Origin: Clostridium oryzae
Lineage (GTDB): Bacteria; Bacillota; Clostridia; Clostridiales; Clostridiaceae
Length of the DNA stretch: 64,000 bases
Direction of reading: 5' to 3'
Assembly (NCBI RefSeq): GCF_002029235.1
Contig: NZ_MZGV01000022.1
Location: 1-64,000, forward strand
Shown here one piece after another: positions 17,915 to 27,270 of the stretch (position 1 is the first letter of the stretch; every line of letters begins with the position of its first letter). The translations under genes and the position numbers were made by a program. A model generated the notes under the pieces. It ran no database searches. It was not told the DNA's origin and worked only from the letters and a program-made list of their open reading frames with translations.

Positions 17915-18778
17915 TTATGCAATTTCATCTATTTCGACATCTTCAACAATAACTAAATTACTAATATCTTTTTTTGCCCTTGTAGACGCTAAACTCGCAA
18001 CATTTACTAATTTATTTATAAGTGTTGATATACTTCTAAGTTTATTATTTTGTATCTTACATCCTGTAATTCCTATTGATACTGAAACTGGTATGTCATT
18101 TAAAAACGGATATGACTTTATAGCTTTTATTATGTTTTCAGCAAGTATTTTGCTATCTTCTATGCAATAAGAAGCTACTATAGCAAATTCATCTCCAGCA
18201 TATCTGCACAAATAAGAATTTTGCTTGAGATTATTTTTTAATATATCTGCCACACTTTTTAGTATTGTATCTCCAGCAATATGTCCATATTTTTTATTTA
18301 TATAACCAAAATTATTTAAATCTATAAAAATTATTGTTGCATGTTTGCGATGTTTTATAAAATTATAGGTGTTATAGAACATATAATCACTCTTATATAA
18401 ACCTGTAAGCAGGTCGATATGTTTACCTAATTCTATATTCAAAATTGTCCTTGTGATATATCCTACAACTTCATGTTCTTTTTCTATCAATATAACATCA
18501 ACGTCTTCATTTAAATTAAATATTTCCTCTATTTTCCACACAGGTATGTCATGGTCAGCACATATATATTTATTAGACATAATGTCAGCAACTATTCTAT
18601 TTGGATGTGCTCCTATCAATTCATTTTTTGTAATTACTCCAGTCAACCTATCTTCCTCATAAACAGTAAAACATTCAATACCTTCTTCATGAAAAACATC
18701 TTGAATTTTTCTTGTTCCATCCAATACATTAACTTTCATTAAATTTTTTTCTATTATATCAAAAGCCTTTGTCATCAT
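17915..18778 (-). CDS. CBS-pair diguanylate cyclase (GGDEF) protein
   Basis: Cytoplasmic signalling protein of 287 residues: two CBS motifs (about 5-118) followed by a GGDEF domain (about 122-280). The active-site loop reads RYAGDEF (AGDEF at 194-198), a variant first Gly that is found in many active cyclases. The metal-binding Asp in FIDLNNFGYIN and the catalytic GDEF acidic residues are present. I see no RxxD inhibitory site five residues upstream, so product inhibition is probably absent. CBS pairs usually bind adenine nucleotides, so c-di-GMP output may follow energy state. The gene overlaps a small conserved-looking gene by 4 nt (ATGA), suggesting translational coupling. Confidence 0.85.
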   Translation of the reverse strand: MMTKAFDIIEKNLMKVNVLDGTRKIQDVFHEEGIECFTVYEEDRLTGVITKNELIGAHPNRIVADIMSNKYICADHDIPVWKIEEIFNLNEDVDVILIEKEHEVVGYITRTILNIELGKHIDLLTGLYKSDYMFYNTYNFIKHRKHATIIFIDLNNFGYINKKYGHIAGDTILKSVADILKNNLKQNSYLCRYAGDEFAIVASYCIEDSKILAENIIKAIKSYPFLNDIPVSVSIGITGCKIQNNKLRSISTLINKLVNVASLASTRAKKDISNLVIVEDVEIDEIA

Positions 18779-19125
18779 AAATCAATTGATTTGCTAACAT
18801 TAAGAATAATATTTACCTGTGCCTTTATTATCATCGATTCGTTAGCAATGCATCCTCCTTCTTCCATAATTATTGGAATAAGTTTATCTTTTGATAGCAT
18901 ATTCAATAGAGACTTTCTTACAACAATAGCTTCAATATATTCATGTTCAATTTTAACTATTTCGTATTGTTCTGGTGAAAGTACATCTACCATCCTTCTT
19001 GCAGCCTCTGGACCTATTGGTGCTCTCTTGCCAACCAATAATACGTCCTGCATAGGCGGCATTTCAAATTCTGAAAAACGCATACTTATTTCTGCTTTTT
19101 TAATTCCTTCTATTTTACTACTCAT
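18775..19125 (-). CDS. Small protein of unknown function coupled to a CBS-GGDEF protein
   Basis: Not recognised. The protein has 116 residues, is soluble and has no signal peptide. I chose the ATG at 19125 because GAAGGTGA lies 6-7 nt upstream; an in-frame start at 19158 lacks a site. Notable segments are MPPMQDVLLVGKRAPIGPEA and EEGGCIANESMIIKAQVN. Its stop codon overlaps the start of the CBS-GGDEF gene, so the two are probably made in fixed ratio and may interact. It could be a regulatory or ligand-binding partner of the cyclase. Confidence 0.75.
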   Translation of the reverse strand: MSSKIEGIKKAEISMRFSEFEMPPMQDVLLVGKRAPIGPEAARRMVDVLSPEQYEIVKIEHEYIEAIVVRKSLLNMLSKDKLIPIIMEEGGCIANESMIIKAQVNIILNVSKSIDL

Positions 19126-19198
19126 AATTTTTTCACCTTCTATAAATACAAATAACATATTATCATATTTTGTCTAATTTTTCTATTATATGTATCTA

Positions 19199-19236
19199 AT
19201 TATATCACAGGATTTTCATGAATGCATTCATGAAAA
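19199..19236 (-). promoter_or_regulatory. Palindromic operator overlapping the promoter of the CBS-GGDEF operon
   Basis: A perfect 24-nt palindrome at 19213-19236 (half-site TTTTCATGAATG) lies eight nt upstream of a minus-strand TATAAT (19199-19204). It covers the place where the -35 box should be, and no good -35 hexamer is present. The layout fits a repressor or activator site that controls the small-protein/CBS-GGDEF operon. Confidence 0.55.
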
Positions 19237-19304
19237 ACATTCCATAATTGACAGGAAACATAATTTGCTTGAATAGTTCTGTCTAAAAAGACACATAATA
19301 ATAG

Positions 19305-19333
19305 ACGAGAACCACCTTATAGGTGACTCCCGT
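19305..19333 (-). terminator. Hairpin terminator downstream of glmS
   Basis: An imperfect hairpin (arms built on ACGaGA..CACCT and AGGTG..TCcCGT) lies 44 nt past the glmS stop codon. The downstream U-tract on the minus strand is poor (TCTATTATTATG), so termination may be partial. Confidence 0.5.
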
Positions 19334-19376
19334 CCATTGAAATCTATTTCTATTTTTTTACGAATATCTTACCCTC

Positions 19377-21203
19377 TTACTCAACAGTTACACTTTTTGC
19401 GAGGTTTCTAGGCTTATCAACGTCACAGCCTTTTAGCGTTGCCATGTAATATGCAAGCAGCTGAAGCGGTATTATTGAAAGCACTGGTGCAAACATCTCT
19501 AGTGTCTTTGGAATATACTTAACTATATCCACGGATTTCGCTATTTCTGTGTGTCCTTCAAAAGCAAAACCTAGTACTTTTGCTCCTCTTGTTGTGATTT
19601 CTTTTATATTGCTAAGCATCTTATCATAAAGATATTCCTGTGTTGCCATAGCAACTACTACTGTTCCTTTTTCGATAAGAGCTATCGGTCCATGTTTAAG
19701 CTCTCCTGCTGCATAAGCCTCGGAATGAATATAGGAAATCTCTTTAAGTTTTAATGAACCTTCCATAGAAACGTTGTAGTCAAGGCCTCTTCCGATAAAG
19801 AATATATCCTTGTGCATATAGTTATTAGCTGCAAACTTCTGAATATCTTCCTTAACTTTTATGATCTCCTCAACCTTTTCAGGAAGTGCAAGCATCTCCT
19901 TCTTTATCTGCTCAAGCTCTAGTTTTGATATTGTTTCCTTTCGTTGTGCAAGATAAAGAGCTATGATATACATATCTATAAGCTGGGTTGTATATGCTTT
20001 TGTCGAAGCAACCGCTATTTCAGGTCCTGCCCAAGTGTAAAGCACGTCATCAGCTTCTCTTGCGATAGAGCTTCCTACAACATTTGTCACAGCTATAACT
20101 CTCGAGTTGCTGTCTTTAGCTAGTCTCAATGCTGCTAAAGAATCTGCAGTTTCTCCAGATTGGCTGATTATGATTGTAAGTGTCTTATCATCTATAAGAG
20201 GATCTCTGTATCTAAATTCTGATGCTACATCTACCTCTACAGGAATCTTAGCAAGCTTCTCTATTGCATATCTTCCAACTAAACCTGCATGGTAAGCTGT
20301 TCCGCAGGCAACTATATATATCTTACTGATATTCTCTATTTCCTCTTTAGTAAGTCTTATATCATCAAGTTTTATTTCGCCTTCTGGCATAACTCTTGAA
20401 GTCATTGTGTTTTTGATAGCTTTCGGCTGTTCGTGAATTTCCTTAAGCATGAAATGCTCATATCCATCTTTTTCAGCTGCATCAGCATTCCAGGTTACAT
20501 GGTATACATCTTTTTTAATTTCTTCTCCGTACTCTGAAAAAAGTTTAACTCCATCAAGTGTTAATTCAACAAACTCTTTATTGTCTAATAGATATACATC
20601 CCTAGTCTTGTTAAGCACTGCAGGAATATCGGAAGCTACATAATACTCTCCATCTGCAAGTCCAACAATAAGTGGGCTATCCTTTCTTACTGCAATAAGC
20701 TTGTCTGGCTCTTCTGTTGAAATAACACCTATAGCGTAACTTCCTTCCATCTTTGCCGCAGCTTTTATAACTGCATCTAGAAGGCTGCCTTCATAGTAAT
20801 AATCAATTAAATTAGGTATTACTTCTGTATCCGTTTCAGTCTTAAAAGTGTAACCTTTCGAAGATAACCACTCTTTTATGCTAAGATAGTTCTCTATTAT
20901 TCCGTTGTGAACTACACTTATGGTATTTTTGCAATTTGTATGAGGATGAGCATTAAGATCAGAAGGTTCTCCATGAGTTGCCCATCTGGTATGTCCTATT
21001 CCAATGGTGCCCTTAACTGGATTCTCTTTAACCTTATCTGCAAGACCTGCAAGTCTGCCCTTACACTTTACTATACTTAACGTTCCATTATCTATAGCTG
21101 CTATACCTGCTGAATCGTAACCTCTATATTCCAATTTTGATAATCCCTCAATCAAAAAAGACTGAGCCTGCTTTTTACCTATATAACCTACTACTCCACA
21201 CAT
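19377..21203 (-). CDS. glmS: Glutamine-fructose-6-phosphate aminotransferase (isomerizing)
   Basis: Makes glucosamine-6-phosphate from fructose-6-phosphate and glutamine, the first step of UDP-GlcNAc and peptidoglycan precursor synthesis. The 608-residue protein has an N-terminal glutaminase domain (class II; the catalytic Cys follows the initiator Met in MCGVVGYIGKK) and two C-terminal SIS sugar-isomerase domains (SQSGETADSLAAL; tail DKPRNLAKSVTVE). The start at 21203 is required because Cys must become N-terminal; GGAAGGAAG precedes it. An in-frame start six codons upstream is rejected. A glmS ribozyme in the leader gives feedback control by the product. glmM, two steps on, lies just upstream with its own terminator. 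Confidence 0.97.
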   Translation of the reverse strand: MCGVVGYIGKKQAQSFLIEGLSKLEYRGYDSAGIAAIDNGTLSIVKCKGRLAGLADKVKENPVKGTIGIGHTRWATHGEPSDLNAHPHTNCKNTISVVHNGIIENYLSIKEWLSSKGYTFKTETDTEVIPNLIDYYYEGSLLDAVIKAAAKMEGSYAIGVISTEEPDKLIAVRKDSPLIVGLADGEYYVASDIPAVLNKTRDVYLLDNKEFVELTLDGVKLFSEYGEEIKKDVYHVTWNADAAEKDGYEHFMLKEIHEQPKAIKNTMTSRVMPEGEIKLDDIRLTKEEIENISKIYIVACGTAYHAGLVGRYAIEKLAKIPVEVDVASEFRYRDPLIDDKTLTIIISQSGETADSLAALRLAKDSNSRVIAVTNVVGSSIAREADDVLYTWAGPEIAVASTKAYTTQLIDMYIIALYLAQRKETISKLELEQIKKEMLALPEKVEEIIKVKEDIQKFAANNYMHKDIFFIGRGLDYNVSMEGSLKLKEISYIHSEAYAAGELKHGPIALIEKGTVVVAMATQEYLYDKMLSNIKEITTRGAKVLGFAFEGHTEIAKSVDIVKYIPKTLEMFAPVLSIIPLQLLAYYMATLKGCDVDKPRNLAKSVTVE

Positions 21204-21249
21204 ATTTATACTTCCTTCCATTGACTTATTTTTGACAATAAGCCACCGT

Positions 21250-21278
21250 GACTATTTTCTGAGTTTTCAAAAATAGTC
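21250..21278 (-). other. Hairpin between glmS ribozyme and start codon
   Basis: An 11-bp imperfect stem (GACTATTTT...AAAATAGTC) lies between the ribozyme core and the glmS ribosome binding site. It may be an extra 3' domain helix of the ribozyme or a separate structure. Confidence 0.4.
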
Positions 21279-21284
21279 TCATTC

Positions 21285-21471
21285 TACCCTTTTAAGTTAA
21301 ATCCCTGAAAGCCATATCAGGCAAGAAAGGAATACACCTGTTTAGTGTTGTTGCAGAAATCACTTCCTGAGTTTTACTAAACTTTAACGGTAGTGTGTAC
21401 CGTGGGGCATCCGCCGAATTTTCGATACTCCCCATCCTCGTCAACTTAAGTAGGCCCTAAGTTCTGGCGCT
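21285..21471 (-). ncRNA. glmS ribozyme riboswitch
   Basis: The glmS leader on the minus strand carries the hallmark conserved pieces in order: AGCGCCAGAACUU at the 5' end, GUUGACGAGGAUGGGG, then UUCGGCGGAUGCCCCACGG. Family knowledge puts self-cleavage between A and GCGCC, which is between positions 21471 and 21470 here. Glucosamine-6-phosphate is the cofactor, and cleavage leads to decay of glmS mRNA. The 3' boundary is approximate. Cleavage would leave about 140 nt of leader removed from the 5' side, given the predicted start near 21609. Confidence 0.95.
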
Positions 21472-21615
21472 ATAAATATTAACTTGTCCTCTGTCCCCCT
21501 AACATAATTAAGATTTTAAAAAGGTATCCTTTTGAAGATGGCCTAATCCTATTAACCATTATATGTACTATAAATCTTAAGTGTTACTATAAATTAAGTT
21601 AACACGATCATTTTA

Positions 21616-21644
21616 ATTATATTTTTTAAACTCAAAAAGGTCAA
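21616..21644 (-). promoter_or_regulatory. Sigma-A promoter of glmS
   Basis: On the minus strand TTGACC (21639-21644), a 17-nt AT-rich spacer and TATAAT (21616-21621) form a near-consensus promoter. It predicts a leader of about 400 nt that includes the whole glmS ribozyme. Confidence 0.85.
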
Positions 21645-21686
21645 TACACAAATTTTTAACAATTGCTATTGACCTCTCTTCATTCT

Positions 21687-21800
21687 ATATAAGTTGCAAT
21701 AAAGTTCTTACATTATGGCTTCTAAAATATCACTGCTGAATCGGTTCAACCCTAGGATCTTTTAGAAGTCAGAATGTATTAGAACTTTCGCGACTTATAT
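21687..21800. repeat. Long imperfect inverted repeat between glmM and glmS
   Basis: Two arms of about 40 nt (21687-21728 and 21759-21800) are imperfect complements. They share ATATAAGT at the outside, AAAGTTCT in the middle and CTTCTAAAA at the inside, and enclose about 30 nt. There is no open reading frame. It lies upstream of the glmS promoter and downstream of the glmM terminator. It could be a small palindromic mobile element or a regulatory RNA hairpin; its outer ends have no obvious target duplication. Confidence 0.7.
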
Positions 21801-21826
21801 ACAAAAAATATCTGCTAAAATTGCTT

Positions 21827-21860
21827 AATAAAAGGATCAGTCTTCAATACTGCAACCTTT
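21827..21860 (-). terminator. Terminator of glmM
   Basis: Directly after the glmM stop, the minus strand has an AAAAAGG...CCTTTT outer stem with an inner CAGT/ACTG pairing, followed by TTTTATT. This is a reasonable intrinsic terminator. Confidence 0.6.
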
Positions 21861-23207
21861 TTATTGAGCTTTCTGTTCTATAAGTTTTGCCAGTCCATGT
21901 GCCATTTCATCGATTTCCTTCTGGTTCTCTCCTTCTAGCATAACCCTAACAAGAGGTTCAGTACCAGATGGTCTTATAAGAACTCTTCCACAGCCATCAA
22001 GTTTTTCTTCTATCTCTTTTATTCTTCCTGCTATTTCCGTATCTTTCTCATAGATGTACTTCTTGCTATTGCATACTTTAGCATTGGCAAGTACCTGTGG
22101 GAGCTCAGTCATCATAGCTGCCAGTTCTTCAAGAGTTTTGCCGCTTTTCTTTATGATAGTAGCTATCTGAAGAGCTGTTACAAGTCCATCCCCAGTAGTA
22201 TTATGATCAAGCATTATTATATGCCCGGACTGTTCACCTCCGATATCATAGCCATTCTTCACCATTTCTTCAAGTACATATCGGTCTCCAACCTTTGTCT
22301 TAACTGTCTTTATTCCCTCTTTTTTTAAAGCTATATCAAGTCCAAGGTTACTCATAACAGTCACTACAAGCACATTATCCTTGAGTTTATTCTGCTCTTT
22401 TAGATATTTGGCAACAATGGCCATCATGAAATCACCATTAACAAGCTTTCCTTTGTTGTCTACGCAAAGGCACCTGTCTGCATCCCCATCGAATGCAAAG
22501 CCTACATCATATTTATTTTCAAGCACATATTCCATCAATGCTTCTGGATGAGTTGATCCGCAGTGATCATTTATGTTTATACCATTAGGTACATTATTAA
22601 TTGCATGTACCTCTGCACCTAAATCATTAAATGCCTTAACCCCAGAAATGTAGTTTGCACCGTTTGCACAATCCAATGCAATTTTTAATCCTTTTAAATC
22701 TACATCTACAGTCTGCTTTGAAAACTCAATATAATCCTTTAGAGCATCCTTCTTTGTTACCTTTCTGCCAAGCTGAGCACCTGTAGGCTTTGGCACTTCC
22801 TTAAAATCATTCTCTATAACCATCTGTATCTTGTCTTCAAGTTCATCTGAGAGTTTATATCCTTTATTATTAAAAAACTTTATACCGTTATACTCTACTG
22901 GATTATGAGAAGCGGATATCATAACTCCTGCGTCTGCCTGGTATTCTCTTGTTAAATACGCAATAGCAGGCGTAGGTATAACTCCTACTCTTACAGCTTC
23001 AGCTCCAACAGAAAGTATACCTGCAACTAATGCTGCCTCCAACATATCACCAGATATTCTGGTGTCCATACCTACAAGTATCTTAGGTTTATGCGCTCCT
23101 TCAGTAAGCACATAAGCTCCTGCCTTTCCAAGCTTAAAAGCAATATCTGCAGTAAGCTCAGTATTTGCTATACCTCTTACTCCATCAGTTCCAAACATTC
23201 TCTCCAT
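21861..23207 (-). CDS. glmM: Phosphoglucosamine mutase
   Basis: Interconverts glucosamine-6-phosphate and glucosamine-1-phosphate for UDP-GlcNAc synthesis. At 448 residues it has the usual length. Starting [15 protein letters not shown], it has the active-site phosphoserine loop ISASHNP (Ser100), the metal-binding loop DGDADR (near 240) and the C-terminal phosphate-binding [19 protein letters not shown] lies about 7 nt before the chosen ATG. In many Firmicutes glmM sits directly behind cdaA-cdaR and its product restrains CdaA. Here cdaA-cdaR is about 11 kb away, so the gene order has been broken up although both remain in the same region. Confidence 0.96.
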   Translation of the reverse strand: MERMFGTDGVRGIANTELTADIAFKLGKAGAYVLTEGAHKPKILVGMDTRISGDMLEAALVAGILSVGAEAVRVGVIPTPAIAYLTREYQADAGVMISASHNPVEYNGIKFFNNKGYKLSDELEDKIQMVIENDFKEVPKPTGAQLGRKVTKKDALKDYIEFSKQTVDVDLKGLKIALDCANGANYISGVKAFNDLGAEVHAINNVPNGININDHCGSTHPEALMEYVLENKYDVGFAFDGDADRCLCVDNKGKLVNGDFMMAIVAKYLKEQNKLKDNVLVVTVMSNLGLDIALKKEGIKTVKTKVGDRYVLEEMVKNGYDIGGEQSGHIIMLDHNTTGDGLVTALQIATIIKKSGKTLEELAAMMTELPQVLANAKVCNSKKYIYEKDTEIAGRIKEIEEKLDGCGRVLIRPSGTEPLVRVMLEGENQKEIDEMAHGLAKLIEQKAQ

Positions 23208-23348
23208 GCTTTTTCCTCACTTTGCTAACTATTATAAATAAAAATCCTCTAACTATATTCAAACACTCTGTATTATACCATAAAAAAACAAGCTATGACC
23301 ATTGGAATATACTTCACTTTATTATATGCTGGTTCATGTTTTGCTGCT

Positions 23349-23382
23349 AAAAAAAAAGAATTCAGCACCGCTGAATTCTTTC
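23349..23382 (-). terminator. Terminator of the ABC/MFS exporter operon
   Basis: A perfect 12-bp stem (AAAGAATTCAGC / GCTGAATTCTTT) with a 3-nt loop is followed on the minus strand by a run of nine U. It lies 41 nt past the last permease gene. Confidence 0.92.
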
Positions 23383-23422
23383 CTTCATTCCTCATTATAC
23401 ATTTTTAACTCCTAATTGCTCT

Positions 23423-24250
23423 TTAGTGCCCTGATAAATTTCCCATGGCTCTTGATCTTCTCTCAACCAAGTTGAACACAAAACTTCCCGCTACCATAAA
23501 CCCAAACATCGATGCAAGGATTATTATAAATTCTAACGTTAGCGACAATATTGATGTCTGTCCAATAAGTATTGCTCTGGAAGCATCATTTAGATAAGTC
23601 ACTGGCAGTGCTAGCGCAAGCATTAGAAATAATCTTGGCATAGCCTTGATTGGGAAAAAGCCTCCAGACAAACCGCTTATAAGTGAACTGGATATATCTA
23701 TTACAGCATTTGCTTCCTTTGCAAGAAGTACTAAGGCACAAATCATAATACCAAGTCCAAGCATCCCTACTACTCCTGGCAAAAGATACGCTAAAAAGGT
23801 TAGAATGCGGCCATTTATCGTGAATCCAAAAGCGAAATAGCAGACTATACCCGTAATTATATTCTCAACCGTACATGCAATAAAACTGAACAAGCTCTTG
23901 CTTATGAGAAGATTTATTCTATTTACAGGAGCACTCCAATTTGATTCAAGTACCCCCTGCCACATTTCCTCCTTAAGTGAGAAGCCCATGCTCCAGAAGG
24001 CAGTATTTACATAACCCGTAATCATATAACCTATAATAAGAAATCCCATATAATCCGAACTGCCGGAATACTGCTGAAAACCTTGAAGTGAACTTCCGGA
24101 TGCGAAAGTCTTGCTCATAAAATAAAAAGGTGTAAGCCATATGAGTGGGTCAACAATAACCTGAAGCATTTTTAATGGATACCTGAAATAAAGCTTCATA
24201 CTTACTAAAAATCTTGCCTTAGCTGCAATTAAGTTTCTTCTAAAATACAT
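23423..24250 (-). CDS. ABC-2 type exporter permease
   Basis: Membrane subunit of an ABC-2 exporter, 275 residues with six predicted helices and the family segment LPGVVGMLGLGIMICALVLL. The start at 24250 is preferred, because GGGAGGAATAG lies just upstream. Together with the adjacent permease and ATPase it should form a two-permease exporter of the DrrAB / ABC-2 class, which moves lipids, drugs or polysaccharide out of the cell. The substrate is unknown; the linked MFS exporter suggests drug or toxin resistance. Confidence 0.85.
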   Translation of the reverse strand: MYFRRNLIAAKARFLVSMKLYFRYPLKMLQVIVDPLIWLTPFYFMSKTFASGSSLQGFQQYSGSSDYMGFLIIGYMITGYVNTAFWSMGFSLKEEMWQGVLESNWSAPVNRINLLISKSLFSFIACTVENIITGIVCYFAFGFTINGRILTFLAYLLPGVVGMLGLGIMICALVLLAKEANAVIDISSSLISGLSGGFFPIKAMPRLFLMLALALPVTYLNDASRAILIGQTSILSLTLEFIIILASMFGFMVAGSFVFNLVERRSRAMGNLSGH

Positions 24251-24263
24251 AACTATTCCTCCC

Positions 24264-25088
24264 TTAGAACCTTTCAAGTGATCCCATAAGTTTTACTTTT
24301 CTCTCTACTGCAGCAAAGCATAATCTTCCTATGATAAGATAGATAATACCCTCGCCAAGACACATAGCTATATCAGGAAGGGCCTGTATAAGGCTGCCGC
24401 CATTTATCATAAGTGTCCTTCCTGCTAAAATTCCGTAAGTAAACGGAAATACTTTAGATATCTCCTGCATCCAGCTTGGCATAACTGATATCGGAAAGCT
24501 AACGCCACAGAATATCATAACCATACCCCTTACAAGCTGTACCATGGAGTTTGTCTCTTTTACCCATAGCACTAAGCTCGCAAATATACTGCCTATTCCA
24601 TATACTCCTGGAACCACAATAATAAAGGTTAGCAGCCATATTAGTACATTTCCTGTAAAATGTATATTATATACAAATCTATACTCAACCATAGACACTA
24701 CAGCCATTGCAAAGCCCTGTATAATGCCAATTACAGCACCACCTATAAGCATGTCGAATCTCTTTATTGGGCACAGCCAGTTAGATTCCAGAGTTCCTCT
24801 TGTCTGCTCCTCTCTAAGGTAGGTTCCAAAAGACCACATAGTTACATTTACCCACATATATATCATAGTTCCTATAACGATAAAACCCATATAATTATTG
24901 GTTCCAGTTATACTCTTATACGCTCCCATACTTACATTGTTTTTACCTGCCAGAGCATAAGCACTGAGGATATAAACCAATGGAAAAATAAGCGGCCATA
25001 TAAGCAGCTGTAAAAAAATACTTGGATATCTGGTAAACTGAGTCAAATCTTTTCTAGTAACTGCTGCTATAGTTCTCAATCTATTCAT
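24264..25088 (-). CDS. ABC-2 type exporter permease
   Basis: Second ABC-2 membrane subunit, 274 residues with about six helices. It is related to the next gene (both have the MGFIVIGTMI / MGFLIIGYMI pattern, then WSFG or WSMG, then EEQTRGTLESNW or EEMWQGVLESNW), so the two likely arose by duplication and work as a heterodimer. It begins directly after the ATPase stop codon with no gap, indicating tight translational coupling. Confidence 0.87.
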   Translation of the reverse strand: MNRLRTIAAVTRKDLTQFTRYPSIFLQLLIWPLIFPLVYILSAYALAGKNNVSMGAYKSITGTNNYMGFIVIGTMIYMWVNVTMWSFGTYLREEQTRGTLESNWLCPIKRFDMLIGGAVIGIIQGFAMAVVSMVEYRFVYNIHFTGNVLIWLLTFIIVVPGVYGIGSIFASLVLWVKETNSMVQLVRGMVMIFCGVSFPISVMPSWMQEISKVFPFTYGILAGRTLMINGGSLIQALPDIAMCLGEGIIYLIIGRLCFAAVERKVKLMGSLERF

Positions 25089-25892
<804 letters not shown>

Positions 25893-25954
25893 ACAAATTC
25901 TCCTACGCCAAAGTTTTTTATACTATAAGATCTTCATATTCAATTTAAATACCT

Positions 25955-27250
25955 CTATATGCCCTGTTCTGCCAGAGTTTCTTTCTCTTCAGTTTCTTGG
26001 TTTTGCTCTGCATCTGTGCTACTTACTCCCTGATATTCAGCAGTAATATAGGACTTAAAAGATTTAATAAAGTAGGATGGCATCGTGACAAGAAATACTA
26101 TTATGAAAGCTGCTGAGATGACTGTTTTTATTGGGAATATACCTCCTAATACGCCTCCAAGTGCCATAGCAAAAGGAGTAAAACCCTGAGTAGTCATATT
26201 CAAGAAAGACATTACTTTTCCTCTTACCTGCTGAGGAGTTGATGCCTGTACAGTGGAAATCAAAATCACATTGAAAATTGAATTTGTAAATCCAGCTAAT
26301 ACTAATAATATGTTCATAATAACGAAAAATGGCTGGTTTATTGAGGAAATCATGCTAATGTTAGAAATTATATTTGTTACAATGAATATCTTGAATTTAT
26401 TCTTAGGTTTAGGTGAAAAGATAGATAAGAACATGAAGCCTGCCATGGAGCCTGCCATATAGCACGCCATGATAATGCCGTATCTTCCTGCCCCAAGGTA
26501 AGACGTAGTTTGACAAAGCGGCATTATCAAAACAATTCCAATAAAACAGAAAAAATTGCTTAATGCTGCAATGATAAGAATCATTCTAAGACCTATCTGA
26601 TGCCACATAAATCTAAAACCTTCCGCCATATCTTCAACAAAATGTATTTTTTCCTTTCGGGTATTCTTCGGAATTTTTACAAAAGGCATAGTTGCACCTG
26701 AAAATATAAAAGATAAGCCATCAAACAGAAATAACATTGGAGCACCTAATGCCTGATACAGAAAGCCTCCAGCCACATTTCCAATCATATTTGAACCGGC
26801 ACTTACTACTGAAAACACAGAAGTTGCATTTGATACTTTTGATTTCGGAACCAATTCTGGTACTGCAGCTTGAATCCCTGGTGCAAAAATAGCACCACAT
26901 ACACTGAGCAAAATTCCTGCAGCAAACACCATCCATATAGCAATAAATCCTTTATTTGCAGCTACTGCAAGCAGCACTATGCAAATTCCTCTTATCATGT
27001 CTAAAAAAATAAACAAACGTTTTTTATTACATTTATCAATCAATACCCCTGCAAAGGGTGAAACTAATATACCTGGCAGAGTCGAAGCAGCCATAAGAGT
27101 TCCCATTAAAGCAGTAGAACCTGTGACAGCAAGCACCCAAAATCCTAATGCTATACTATAAACTGCATCCCCTATAGTTGAGACAAGCTGTCCTTGCCAT
27201 AGTATGAAAAAACTTCGTGACCAAAGTTTTTCCTTATTTTCATTTTTCAT
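25955..27250 (-). CDS. MFS exporter (macrolide/drug efflux type)
   Basis: Twelve-helix major facilitator of 431 residues. It has an N-terminal FILWQGQLVSTIGDAVYSIALGFW segment of the MefA-like efflux branch and the loop 2-3 motif GVLIDKCNKKRLF. The ATG at 27250 is preceded by AAGGAAG at good spacing and is preferred over a GTG three codons upstream. The C-terminal tail is Glu/Gln-rich and cytoplasmic. It sits between the bactofilin-like gene (20 nt upstream) and the ABC exporter genes. The substrate is unknown. Confidence 0.87.
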   Translation of the reverse strand: MKNENKEKLWSRSFFILWQGQLVSTIGDAVYSIALGFWVLAVTGSTALMGTLMAASTLPGILVSPFAGVLIDKCNKKRLFIFLDMIRGICIVLLAVAANKGFIAIWMVFAAGILLSVCGAIFAPGIQAAVPELVPKSKVSNATSVFSVVSAGSNMIGNVAGGFLYQALGAPMLFLFDGLSFIFSGATMPFVKIPKNTRKEKIHFVEDMAEGFRFMWHQIGLRMILIIAALSNFFCFIGIVLIMPLCQTTSYLGAGRYGIIMACYMAGSMAGFMFLSIFSPKPKNKFKIFIVTNIISNISMISSINQPFFVIMNILLVLAGFTNSIFNVILISTVQASTPQQVRGKVMSFLNMTTQGFTPFAMALGGVLGGIFPIKTVISAAFIIVFLVTMPSYFIKSFKSYITAEYQGVSSTDAEQNQETEEKETLAEQGI

Positions 27251-27270
27251 ATAATTCACTTCCTTTAAAG

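Noticed and set aside
26721-26936. Minus-strand open frame in another frame inside the MFS gene
   Set aside because: Cys-rich nonsense composition, wholly inside a clear membrane transporter gene.
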